Shown here: in pieces, positions 6,236 to 12,359 of the stretch
Layout: each line of letters opens with the position of its first letter
Numbering within the stretch: position 1 is the stretch's first letter
Assembly (NCBI GenBank): GCA_934631985.1
Contig: CAKTYE010000073.1
Location: 1 to 12,359 of the forward strand
Reading direction: 5' to 3'
DNA length: 12,359 nt
Source of the DNA: an uncultured Clostridia bacterium
GTDB taxonomy: Bacteria > Bacillota > Clostridia > Christensenellales > Aristaeellaceae
Notes under the pieces: generated by a model
The model's input: only the letters and a program-made list of their open reading frames with translations
What the model was told of the DNA's origin: nothing
Database searches by the model: none
Position numbers and translations under genes: made by a program

Positions 6236-6877
6236 ATGGATCCTCTCATGTATCATGGCATTCCGAAAAAGGTCTTGGCGCTTTTCCTGCTGATGACCCT
6301 GCTGCTGTCCATACTTCCCGCCGCTGTTGCCGAGGAAACGCAGCGGCGCGTGGTGACGGCAGTGCTGCTCATCATCCACTCCAACGCCATGAACCGCAGG
6401 AACCTGGCGCTTGCCAAGGTCAACGCCGCCAAGAGCGATTTCCTTGCCCGCATAAGCCACGACATTCGCACACCCCTGAACGGCATCATCGGCCTGCTGC
6501 ACATTGACGAGACGCATTTCGACAACACCGCGCTGATCGAGGAAAATCATCAGAAGATGATGACCTCCGCCAACCATCTGCTGTCGCTGGTCAACGATAT
6601 GCTGCAAATGAGCAAGCTGGAGGACGGCACCGAAAAGCTGGTGTATGAGTCCACCAACATTTACACCCTGTCCCAGGACGTGGTGACCATCATCCGCGAG
6701 CGCGCCACGGCGGGCGGCCTGACCATGCAGTTTGCCGGGGACAAGCACACGGAGCATCCCTACGGGATCAACGCACGGTCACCGCCAAGGGCGCACAGGT
6801 CACCCTTGCCGAAAACGGCAGAGAGGTCGTGGACATGTTCCGCAGCCATCAGCCGGGAAGCTTCGACGCCATTCTGA
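6236..6877 (+). pseudogene. Hybrid histidine kinase remnant, kinase part
   Basis: From the ATG at 6236 (one at 6200 is also in frame) the frame encodes a signal-peptide-like segment (residues about 11-32, ending AVAEE). Almost immediately after comes the second membrane segment and linker (VVTAVLLIIHSNAMNRRNLALAK). A HisKA domain with the H-box SHDIRTPLNG (His75) and its dimerisation helices follows, to about base 6740. The periplasmic sensor loop that should separate signal and linker is missing. After about 6765 the expected HATPase domain (N, G1, F and G2 boxes) is absent: the frame runs into receiver-domain DNA in the wrong phase and ends at 6877. So two internal deletions are visible. 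The product could not phosphorylate itself. The remaining receiver part is listed separately. Confidence 0.75.
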
Positions 6878-7107
6878 TGGACATTATGATGCCGGAGCTG
6901 GACGGCTTGCAGGCAACGCAGGCCATCCGCGCGCTGGAGCGCCCAGACGCAAAGACCATTCCCATCATCGCCATGACGGCAAACGCCTTTGCCGAGGACG
7001 CGGAAAAGTGCCTTGCGGCAGGCATGAACGCCTTTTTGACCAAACCGCTGGAAATTGAAAAAGCTGTGCAGACCATTGCACAGCAGTGTGGACGGAAAGA
7101 GGCGTGA
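6778..7107 (+). pseudogene. Hybrid histidine kinase remnant, receiver-domain part
   Basis: In a different frame from the kinase part, bases 6778-7107 encode the last three quarters of a CheY-like receiver: VTLAENGREVVDMF, the phospho-acceptor segment FDAILMDIMMPELDG, the MTANAF threonine region and the FLTKPL lysine. The N-terminal strand with the acidic pair is missing. An ATG at 6829 could give a 92-residue product, but it would lack that strand and have no ribosome site that I see. Together with 6236-6765 it forms one decayed hybrid kinase gene; the deletion point lies near 6765-6780. Sequence of both pieces is otherwise clean, suggesting recent decay. Confidence 0.75.
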
Positions 7108-7152
7108 AAGCGATAGGTTTGTTTTTCCCAATTGAACATTACGTGCTAGGAT

Positions 7153-7191
7153 GCGGATGTGAAAGGCTGATAGCTTCTCACATCCGCTTTT
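7153..7191 (+). terminator. Probable rho-independent terminator between convergent genes
   Basis: A 10-bp perfect stem (7153-7162 with 7178-7187, GCGGATGTGA) extends inward through a second short stem and is followed by TTTT (7188-7191) on the plus strand. It lies between the plus-strand kinase remnant and the minus-strand gene ending at 7263. A 12-bp palindrome CCCTTGCAAGGG is at 7241-7252. Confidence 0.65.
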
Positions 7192-7262
7192 CTATTGCAT
7201 GCTTCCTGATCATAGCCGCTCTTCATGGCGTGTCTTTACCCCCTTGCAAGGGCGCACAGCGG

Positions 7263-8012
7263 TCACACCATCGCCGCGATCTCCTGAATGGCGCGCTCTG
7301 CCTGGGGAACCACGGTGTGGTTGCTCAGGAAGCAGAAGATCACCGGTTCATCCTTGAAAATCACGCCTACATCGTTGGTGATGCCGTCGTCCTCGCCCGT
7401 TTTGTGGGCGATGGGAATGTGGCGGTCGTGCAGGTAGAAGGGCATTTTGCCGTTCAACCGCTGATTTTTCAGGATGTTCAGCATTTCGCGGGAAGCGTCG
7501 GGGCTGATGAGCTTGCCCAGCAGAAGCTGTTCCAGCAGGCGGCACATGTCCCGGGCGCTGACATAATTCTCAATGCCCTGACGGGCAAGCTCCGGCATAA
7601 ACAGCTTGCGGTTCAGCCGGGTCTCCGTCAGACCCATGGTGTTGATGGTCTGGTTGATGGCCTCCTGCCCCAGCAGATCGATGAGCAGATTGGTGGCGGT
7701 GTTGTCGCTGAGGATGATCATCAGCGTTACCAGATCCTCCACCGTCACCTGCAAGCCATCATGCATGTAGGTCAGCGCCCCGCAGGAGGGCAGCTTATCC
7801 TCCCGGCGAATGGTCACCGTCTGGTCAAAGCGCAGGATGCCCGCTTCCCGCTGGCGGAAGGCCTCTACCATGACGGTCAGCTTGATGACGCTCGCCGCCA
7901 TCAGCGGCTGATCGGCGTTGCAGGTGTAGCGGTCGCCGCTGTCCGGGTAAAAGATTTCACAGCCGATCTGCCCGGGCAGCCGGTTCAAAATGCGTTCAAT
8001 TTCCTGATACAT
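7263..8012 (-). CDS. Class A beta-lactamase-fold serine hydrolase
   Basis: A 249-residue protein with the penicillin-recognising fold in class A order: SxxK as SVIK (Ser41-Lys44), SDN at 102-104 and KTG at 204-206 in HKTGEDDG. GGAGGAG lies just upstream of its ATG. Two oddities: there is no signal peptide (it starts MYQEIERIL), so it is probably cytoplasmic; and where class A enzymes have ExxLN in the omega loop, the aligned segment reads MPELA (139-143), replacing the deacylating Glu and the Asn. It is therefore unlikely to be an efficient beta-lactamase and may be an esterase or peptidase-like relative. It is 34 bases downstream of the glycosyltransferase gene, probably co-transcribed. Alignment was made by eye. 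Confidence 0.85.
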   Translation of the reverse strand: MYQEIERILNRLPGQIGCEIFYPDSGDRYTCNADQPLMAASVIKLTVMVEAFRQREAGILRFDQTVTIRREDKLPSCGALTYMHDGLQVTVEDLVTLMIILSDNTATNLLIDLLGQEAINQTINTMGLTETRLNRKLFMPELARQGIENYVSARDMCRLLEQLLLGKLISPDASREMLNILKNQRLNGKMPFYLHDRHIPIAHKTGEDDGITNDVGVIFKDEPVIFCFLSNHTVVPQAERAIQEIAAMV

Positions 8013-8046
8013 AAAGCTCCTCCGACCGCACTGAGCTGCGCGACTT

Positions 8047-9324
8047 TCATTCGTGTTTCATGTGGGCTGTGTCGCTCTGCCACAGCCGCAGCTCCTGCTC
8101 CACCAAATTTGCGGCGCAGGTCAGCCCATGCTCCTGCCGAAGCGCCGCGCCAAGCTGTTCCGCTGCCTCATAATAGGCGCTGTGATGCACCAGATTCAGC
8201 AGTGCGGAGGTCAGGCGGCGTACAGTGAGGTTTTCCCGGCGAATGGGCCTGGGGCCGCAGTTCAGCGCCCGCACCCGGCTGGCCCAGAAGGGCTGATCGC
8301 CGCCGAAGGGAATGATCAGCGTAGGCTTGCCCGCGCGAAGTCCCGCCGCCGTCGTTCCCGCGCCGCCGTGATGCACCACCGCCCGCATCTGCGGGAACAG
8401 CCAGTCATGGGGGGTAAAGCCCTCCAGCACATAGACATTGGGCAGGTTCGCCAGCACGCCGCCGCTCCAGCCCTTATCCAGCACCACCCGCAGGCCCGAG
8501 GCCTTGATAGCCTTGGAGACAATGGCGAAGGTCTTGTCCATGTTGCCCGACACCATGGAGCCGAAGCCGATATAGACGGGCTTTTCCCCGGCGTTCAGAA
8601 AGGCCTTCAGCTTCGGATCGGGGGTATAGCTCAGCGGCGTTTCATCCTGCCAGAAGCCGGACATGTGGATGTGCGCTCCCCAGCTGTTGGGCCGGGGCAG
8701 CACCTGGACGCTGATGGCATAAATGACCGGCACCGTATGCCCCAGCAGCTCATAATCCGGGCCGCCGTGGATGGGCGGCACGGTCATGCCGTTCTGCTTG
8801 CGCCAGTCGGTCAGATAACGGCGCTCCAGCAGATGGATGAGCCAATAGCCCAGGTGATAGCTAGCCCGGTTCCATGCCTTGCCCAGCTTCAAAAACGGCG
8901 CAGAGGAAATGGGCGTTTCATCATTTTTATCCATGGGGAAAAACTGCGTCTGCACCACGGGGATGCCGTACTTTTCCGCCACGGAATAATACATGCTGCC
9001 GAAAAAGTTGCAGATCATCGCGTCTGCATCCTGAAAGTCGTCCAGCAGCGCCTGCAGCAGCGCCGGGGCGATCTTCCCCAGGGCCTTTTCCACCTGATCC
9101 AGAAAGCGTGTGCCGCTCACGCCGGGCTTCATGATGCGATCCATCAGCTCCATCACGTCTCCCGGCAGGGCATAGAAGCCCAGCCCGGCCTTGCCTGCCA
9201 TATCCTCAAAGCGATCAAACGCGACGATGGTCACGTCATGCCCGCGGCGCTTCAGCTCGCTGCCCAGCAGCACATAGGGGCGCACGTCCCCTGTGGAACC
9301 AATAGATACCATATGAATCCGCAT
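8047..9324 (-). CDS. GT1-family (UGT/Gtf-like) glycosyltransferase
   Basis: A 425-residue GT-B enzyme. The N-terminal Rossmann domain opens with IGSTGDVRPYVLLGSELKRR, typical of sterol- and antibiotic-glucosyltransferases. The C-terminal nucleotide-sugar domain has PVYIGFGSM (about residue 255), the donor-site motif HHGGAGTTAAGLRAGKP (about 343-359) and IPFGGDQPFWA, the His, Glu/Asp-Gln contact region. It should transfer a sugar from a UDP- or dTDP-sugar to a lipophilic acceptor; glycolipids, secondary metabolites or drug inactivation are all possible. A run of G precedes the ATG at 9324 by seven bases. It has its own promoter, and the following beta-lactamase-fold gene is likely in the same transcript. 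Confidence 0.9.
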   Translation of the reverse strand: MRIHMVSIGSTGDVRPYVLLGSELKRRGHDVTIVAFDRFEDMAGKAGLGFYALPGDVMELMDRIMKPGVSGTRFLDQVEKALGKIAPALLQALLDDFQDADAMICNFFGSMYYSVAEKYGIPVVQTQFFPMDKNDETPISSAPFLKLGKAWNRASYHLGYWLIHLLERRYLTDWRKQNGMTVPPIHGGPDYELLGHTVPVIYAISVQVLPRPNSWGAHIHMSGFWQDETPLSYTPDPKLKAFLNAGEKPVYIGFGSMVSGNMDKTFAIVSKAIKASGLRVVLDKGWSGGVLANLPNVYVLEGFTPHDWLFPQMRAVVHHGGAGTTAAGLRAGKPTLIIPFGGDQPFWASRVRALNCGPRPIRRENLTVRRLTSALLNLVHHSAYYEAAEQLGAALRQEHGLTCAANLVEQELRLWQSDTAHMKHE

Positions 9325-9381
9325 GGAAATCCCCCTCGCCGTTGTGTTGCACGTTCAATGCACATTACATCTTCATTGTCT

Positions 9382-9410
9382 TTTATACCATAAGCGCTTC
9401 GGAAATGCAA
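9382..9410 (-). promoter_or_regulatory. Promoter of the glycosyltransferase unit
   Basis: On the minus strand TTGCAT (9410-9405), 17 bases, TATAAA (9387-9382), with TGG just before the -10 hexamer (extended -10). It is about 60 bases from the start codon. Confidence 0.75.
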
Positions 9411-9411
9411 A

Positions 9412-9443
9412 TCATGCCCACGGGAGGTTCCCCATGGGCATGA
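9412..9443 (-). terminator. Hairpin, possible terminator of the radical SAM gene
   Basis: TCATGCCCA (9412-9420) pairs with TGGGCATGA (9435-9443), with a second short GGGA/TCCC stem inside. It lies 10 bases after the minus-strand stop at 9454. The following T content (ATTTGCATTT) is modest and overlaps the next promoter's -35. Confidence 0.55.
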
Positions 9444-9453
9444 CGGCAAGGTG

Positions 9454-10713
9454 TTACGTTTTCTGTTTTAAGCGGATCGCCATGATCTCCGGCAGCACGG
9501 AACGGTAAGGAAAGCACTGGAACATATCTGCTTCGCCCAGCTCGCCGGTACGGCACCCGCCGCCGCAGATAGGCAGGCAGACGCAGGCCCGACAGCCCTC
9601 ACTGAGCGGTGCGTTGGTATAGCGCTGCCGCCCGGGCAGGGCTGCATCCGGCTCGAATACCGTTCCCAGGCGGTGCGCCGCGTCCAGCACATGAGAGCAG
9701 TTGAACAGCCCGCCGTCCGGGGCGATGGTATACCCGCCCGCCGTGCATGCAAAGCAGCGGGAACGGCACGGCGGGAAGCGGTAATACCGCGCGGCATCTG
9801 CATAGCCCAGACGAAAAAGCTCCTGTTCAAAGTGCAGTATGCGCCGCATGCGTGCTGCGGAGAGCATTTGCTCCCGAAGATACATGGGGGATAGGTAGAT
9901 TTTCAGATTGCGGTGCGTACCAAAGCGGCGATGCAGGCATCGGATGACCTTTTTCGGCGCGCTGCCCCCGCCGCTGTCGTTGATGCGCACCTTGACCCGC
10001 ACGCCGCTTTGCAGAAGCTGCTCCATGCTGGCTAGCAACCTGCGGAAGCTGTCGCGGGGAACGCCCTTTTCCCGCGCATAGGCCGCATGCACCGCTTCGA
10101 TGGTAATTTGAACGGCATGCGTGCGCCATACATGCACAAGAACTTCCATCAGCGCTGGGGTCAGTAAAAGCCCGTTGGTAGTAAGGTTGGATACAAACGG
10201 CACGTCCGCTGCTTGCAGCGCTTCGCAGATCAGTGAAATCGCTCGGGGATTCATCAGCGGCTCGCCGCCGTACCATTCCAGTGTCACTGGCAAGGACTGT
10301 TCCTCGTATCGCCGCAGGATGAATGCAGCAGTGCTGCGGGCGCAGTCCGCATCCATGGTATGGAGGGAAAAGCCCTTTTCATAGCAGTAGGGGCAGTGGG
10401 CGTTGCAGGCCGTCGTCGTAAGAATGCGGAAATACAGCGGTGCATGCTCGCAGCCGCTGCGCTGCCTGTCTACGACCATCGCCAGCTCGTCCATGTCCTC
10501 GGGGATGATCGCACCCATCGCAGTGAAGCGTTCCAGCGCGGAAGCGTCAAGAGCAGATAGCTGCCCGCTGCACAGCAGAGCGTATGCTTCCGCAGAGATG
10601 CGGTCAAACGCGCCGGTTCGGGTGTTCCAGAGGGCATGGTCTGAGCCGCTGCAATACAGAAGATTATATCGGCTGGTTTTTCCTTTTTGTGTTGTTGCGC
10701 TGCACATATTCAT
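9454..10713 (-). CDS. Radical SAM/SPASM maturase
   Basis: About 419 residues. The N-terminal ~85 residues (RYNLLYCSGSDHALWNTRTG) resemble the leader-recognition region found in peptide maturases. The radical SAM core has CNAHCPYC (Cys103, 107, 110) binding the 4Fe-4S cluster, then EWYGGEPLMN and TTNGLLL. The C-terminal SPASM region has many cysteines (about 316, 320, 323, 339, 374, 377, 379, 383, 387, 400), including CRACVCLPICGGGC, enough for two auxiliary clusters. Such enzymes modify peptides or protein side chains, for example in RiPPs or sulfatases. The gene overlaps the zinc-ribbon gene upstream: a TTG at 10731 shares four bases with its TGA, while the first ATG is at 10713; I list the ATG form. 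No separate short precursor gene was seen nearby. Confidence 0.85.
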   Translation of the reverse strand: MNMCSATTQKGKTSRYNLLYCSGSDHALWNTRTGAFDRISAEAYALLCSGQLSALDASALERFTAMGAIIPEDMDELAMVVDRQRSGCEHAPLYFRILTTTACNAHCPYCYEKGFSLHTMDADCARSTAAFILRRYEEQSLPVTLEWYGGEPLMNPRAISLICEALQAADVPFVSNLTTNGLLLTPALMEVLVHVWRTHAVQITIEAVHAAYAREKGVPRDSFRRLLASMEQLLQSGVRVKVRINDSGGGSAPKKVIRCLHRRFGTHRNLKIYLSPMYLREQMLSAARMRRILHFEQELFRLGYADAARYYRFPPCRSRCFACTAGGYTIAPDGGLFNCSHVLDAAHRLGTVFEPDAALPGRQRYTNAPLSEGCRACVCLPICGGGCRTGELGEADMFQCFPYRSVLPEIMAIRLKQKT

Positions 10714-10727
10714 CAAACAGGAAGGCC

Positions 10728-11813
10728 TCAATACGCCTCAATGAAATAACAACCGTAAGCCAGCCCGTAGCATCCGGCTAACCCAAACGGGTGATTCAGC
10801 AGCAGCGTTACGCCGCCGTCACGCTTTGCACATGCCTTCTGCTCCTTGTAAAAATAATAGTAGTCATATGTCCCCTTGGGCATACTGAACTTCATTTCTT
10901 TGCCTAAATCAAATGTAGCTGTAAATCTGAAGCATGGCAAATATTCGCCGAAATAAGAGGCGCAGGAATTTTCATCCGCATCATACTTATTCCATTCAAG
11001 TGCAGGAAGCTGCTTTTCCTCCATGCAGAACAGGATTTTTCGTTCATGCACCTCATCCGCGCCGCAGCATCCGCCGTCATAGCAGGACTGCGTACCGTAA
11101 TACGCAGTGACCGCGGCGCATCGGGAAAGCAGCGTAACGCCATCCTGCTCCTCACATTTTGTTTCGTTTTCTATGGCAGCGATTGCCGAGAAATCAGCGG
11201 CCCTTCGATTCTTTATCGCATTGAACATTGCTGCAAAGCCCGCAAGCGCCTGCGCTTTTCTCTCCGCGGGTGCTGCTTCGTCCGGCGTATGCCGGAAGAA
11301 AATCTCCGCCGCTCTGCGGTACTTCTCGATGTCCGCTGCATCAGGCACATAGGGCGGCGCATCCTGAACGGCAAAGCATTCGTTAAAAAAGGTCTGCTTT
11401 TGGGGGCGTGCTTCTGTTTCCTTGGCGGAGGGCTGTGTCGTTGACTTTGCTTCTTTTGCCGCACAGGCAGGCTGCTTTGCGGCACTTGCTTTTGGGGCTG
11501 CGCCAGAGGACGCAGCCGCCTTGCCGGACGCTTTGGGCCTGCCGGAACGGGAAAAGAAATGAAAATCCAGATCATTATTATTGGCCGCGCCGCAGGCAGG
11601 GCAGAAGTGCATACGCCGTCCGATGATCGCGTTGCAGGAAGAACAATGTGCATACCCAAAGTAGGGATCCTCGACAATAAACGGCTCCGTGATGATACAT
11701 CGCGGGCATTTGACATACGGATCAAACAGGGATTTTCCGCAGCATGGGCAGAATTTTGCTTCCTGCGGGATCTTCTCAGCACAGTAATAGCATTTTTTTG
11801 CAAAGGCCAGCAC
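10728..11813 (-). CDS. Zinc-ribbon protein coupled to a radical SAM enzyme
   Basis: A 361-residue protein of unknown function. I choose the GTG at 11813 because AGGAG (11828-11824) precedes it by ten bases; a TTG at 11834 adds seven residues. Five CxxC knuckles in the first 75 residues (Cys8/11, 22/25, 36/39, 57/60, 71/74) form at least two zinc ribbons. An Ala/Lys/Ser-rich linker (about 82-140) joins them to a C-terminal domain (about 145-361) that I do not recognise, with scattered cysteines (SCYDGGCCG) and an aromatic tail rich in Gly, Cys and Tyr (LAGCYGLAYGCYFIEAY). The start of the radical SAM gene overlaps its stop, so the two are probably made together; the protein may be the enzyme's substrate or partner, which is inference. 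Confidence 0.75.
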   Translation of the reverse strand: MLAFAKKCYYCAEKIPQEAKFCPCCGKSLFDPYVKCPRCIITEPFIVEDPYFGYAHCSSCNAIIGRRMHFCPACGAANNNDLDFHFFSRSGRPKASGKAAASSGAAPKASAAKQPACAAKEAKSTTQPSAKETEARPQKQTFFNECFAVQDAPPYVPDAADIEKYRRAAEIFFRHTPDEAAPAERKAQALAGFAAMFNAIKNRRAADFSAIAAIENETKCEEQDGVTLLSRCAAVTAYYGTQSCYDGGCCGADEVHERKILFCMEEKQLPALEWNKYDADENSCASYFGEYLPCFRFTATFDLGKEMKFSMPKGTYDYYYFYKEQKACAKRDGGVTLLLNHPFGLAGCYGLAYGCYFIEAY

Positions 11814-11862
11814 AGCAGAACAGCTCCTTTTCAATTTCAGATATGCTTCAAGGGGATAATTT

Positions 11863-11892
11863 ATTATAGGCCCTGGCCTGAAGCCCTGTCAA
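11863..11892 (-). promoter_or_regulatory. Promoter of the zinc-ribbon/radical SAM operon
   Basis: Perfect TTGACA (11892-11887) and TATAAT (11868-11863) hexamers on the minus strand, 18 bases apart. This is the strongest promoter on the minus strand and diverges from uvrA. Confidence 0.85.
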
Positions 11893-11959
11893 TCCGTTCC
11901 CTGCATCTTTTCCCGCCGACCCGTCCACCCTATCCCCGCCGTCAGCATGTGCATTTGAA

Positions 11960-11971
11960 AAACATTTGTTC
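11960..11971. promoter_or_regulatory. Candidate LexA (SOS) box upstream of uvrA
   Basis: AAACATTTGTTC differs by one base from the Gram-positive LexA core GAAC-N4-GTTC; the right half reads GTTCG in full. It sits nine bases upstream of the -35 of the uvrA promoter. uvrA is a known SOS gene in Bacillus, which supports the call. Confidence 0.55.
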
Positions 11972-11980
11972 GTGTTCGTC

Positions 11981-12009
11981 TTGCGCCGCCGCGGCATTTA
12001 TGGTACACT
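11981..12009 (+). promoter_or_regulatory. uvrA promoter
   Basis: TTGCGC (11981-11986), 17 bases, TACACT (12004-12009), with TGG forming an extended -10. The leader is about 60 bases. Confidence 0.65.
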
Positions 12010-12075
12010 ACCATCGTTGACTTTCCCTTGCTCGGCAGCCTTTGCCCGGGCAGTATTTCAAAAAAGAGGCTTGTT

Positions 12076-12359
12076 ATGCAGAATGAAAATCTGATTATCC
12101 GTGGTGCGCGGGAGCATAATTTGAAAAACGTGGACCTCACCGTTCCCCGGGACAAGCTGGTGGTCTTCACCGGGCTGAGCGGCTCCGGCAAAAGCTCCCT
12201 GGCCTTTGATACGATCTATGCCGAGGGACAGCGGCGGTATGTGGAAAGCCTGTCCTCCTATGCGCGGCAGTTCCTGGGACAGATGGAAAAGCCGGACGTG
12301 GACGCCATCGAGGGCCTGTCCCCCGCCATCTCCATCGACCAGAAAACCACCAGCCGCAA
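12076..12359 (+). CDS. uvrA: UvrA, excinuclease ABC subunit A (5' part)
   Basis: The first 94 codons of UvrA, cut by the window end. UvrA is the DNA-damage-sensing ATPase of nucleotide excision repair and loads UvrB. The sequence opens with IIRGAREHNLKNVDL, carries the Walker A motif GLSGSGKSS (residues about 33-41) and the family hallmark FDTIYAEGQRRYVESLSSYA, and continues into EGLSPAISIDQK, near-invariant in UvrA. AGAGG (12065-12069) lies six bases before the ATG. The expected full length is about 940 residues. Identification is secure; activity of the rest cannot be judged. Confidence 0.97.
   Translation, partial: MQNENLIIRGAREHNLKNVDLTVPRDKLVVFTGLSGSGKSSLAFDTIYAEGQRRYVESLSSYARQFLGQMEKPDVDAIEGLSPAISIDQKTTSR

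Noticed and set aside
7086..9393. Long plus-strand open frames (380 and 446 codons) opposite the beta-lactamase-fold and glycosyltransferase genes
   Set aside because: No recognisable domain, odd His/Gln-rich composition, and the minus strand carries clear catalytic motifs with good ribosome sites.

Overview
The window looks like chromosomal DNA of a high-GC Gram-positive anaerobe, probably a gut clostridium. This is an inference from strong AGGAGG-type ribosome sites, TTGACA/TATAAT and TGnTATAAT-like promoters, the protein family mix and clostridial-style intergenic repeats. No rRNA, tRNA, CRISPR array, transposase or phage gene was seen.

Left edge (1-880): the end of a broken alpha/beta hydrolase gene runs into a repeat- and hairpin-rich non-coding stretch. 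A short class I methyltransferase gene (894-1508) follows.

Centre (1543-5852): this is the most interesting locus. A strong promoter drives five tightly packed genes ending at a clear rho-independent terminator. Four of the proteins carry the same ferredoxin-like, HMA_2-type domain with a GRxR signature where ordinary heavy-metal domains have CxxC. One of the four is a P1B-type ATPase with SCG in place of the CPC transmembrane motif. From memory of the literature, an arginine-type N-terminal domain plus an SC-type motif marks the P1B-6 ATPases (FezB) that build ferrosomes, which are membrane-bounded iron-storage compartments. I read the operon as a divergent fez-like cluster: the ATPase would pump metal, probably iron, into a vesicle, and the small HMA_2/membrane proteins would shape or load it.

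Right of the operon (5853-7262): a second, inverted copy of the repeat modules is followed by a decayed hybrid histidine kinase. It has lost its sensor loop, its ATPase domain and the start of its receiver domain.

The minus-strand block (7263-11868) holds two transcription units. One encodes a GT1-type glycosyltransferase followed by a penicillin-binding/beta-lactamase-fold protein that appears to lack the deacylation glutamate. The other encodes a zinc-ribbon protein translationally coupled to a radical SAM/SPASM enzyme, probably a peptide or protein maturase of unknown target. At the right edge, divergent from these, starts uvrA (12076 onward, cut by the window), preceded by a near-consensus LexA box and an extended -10 promoter.
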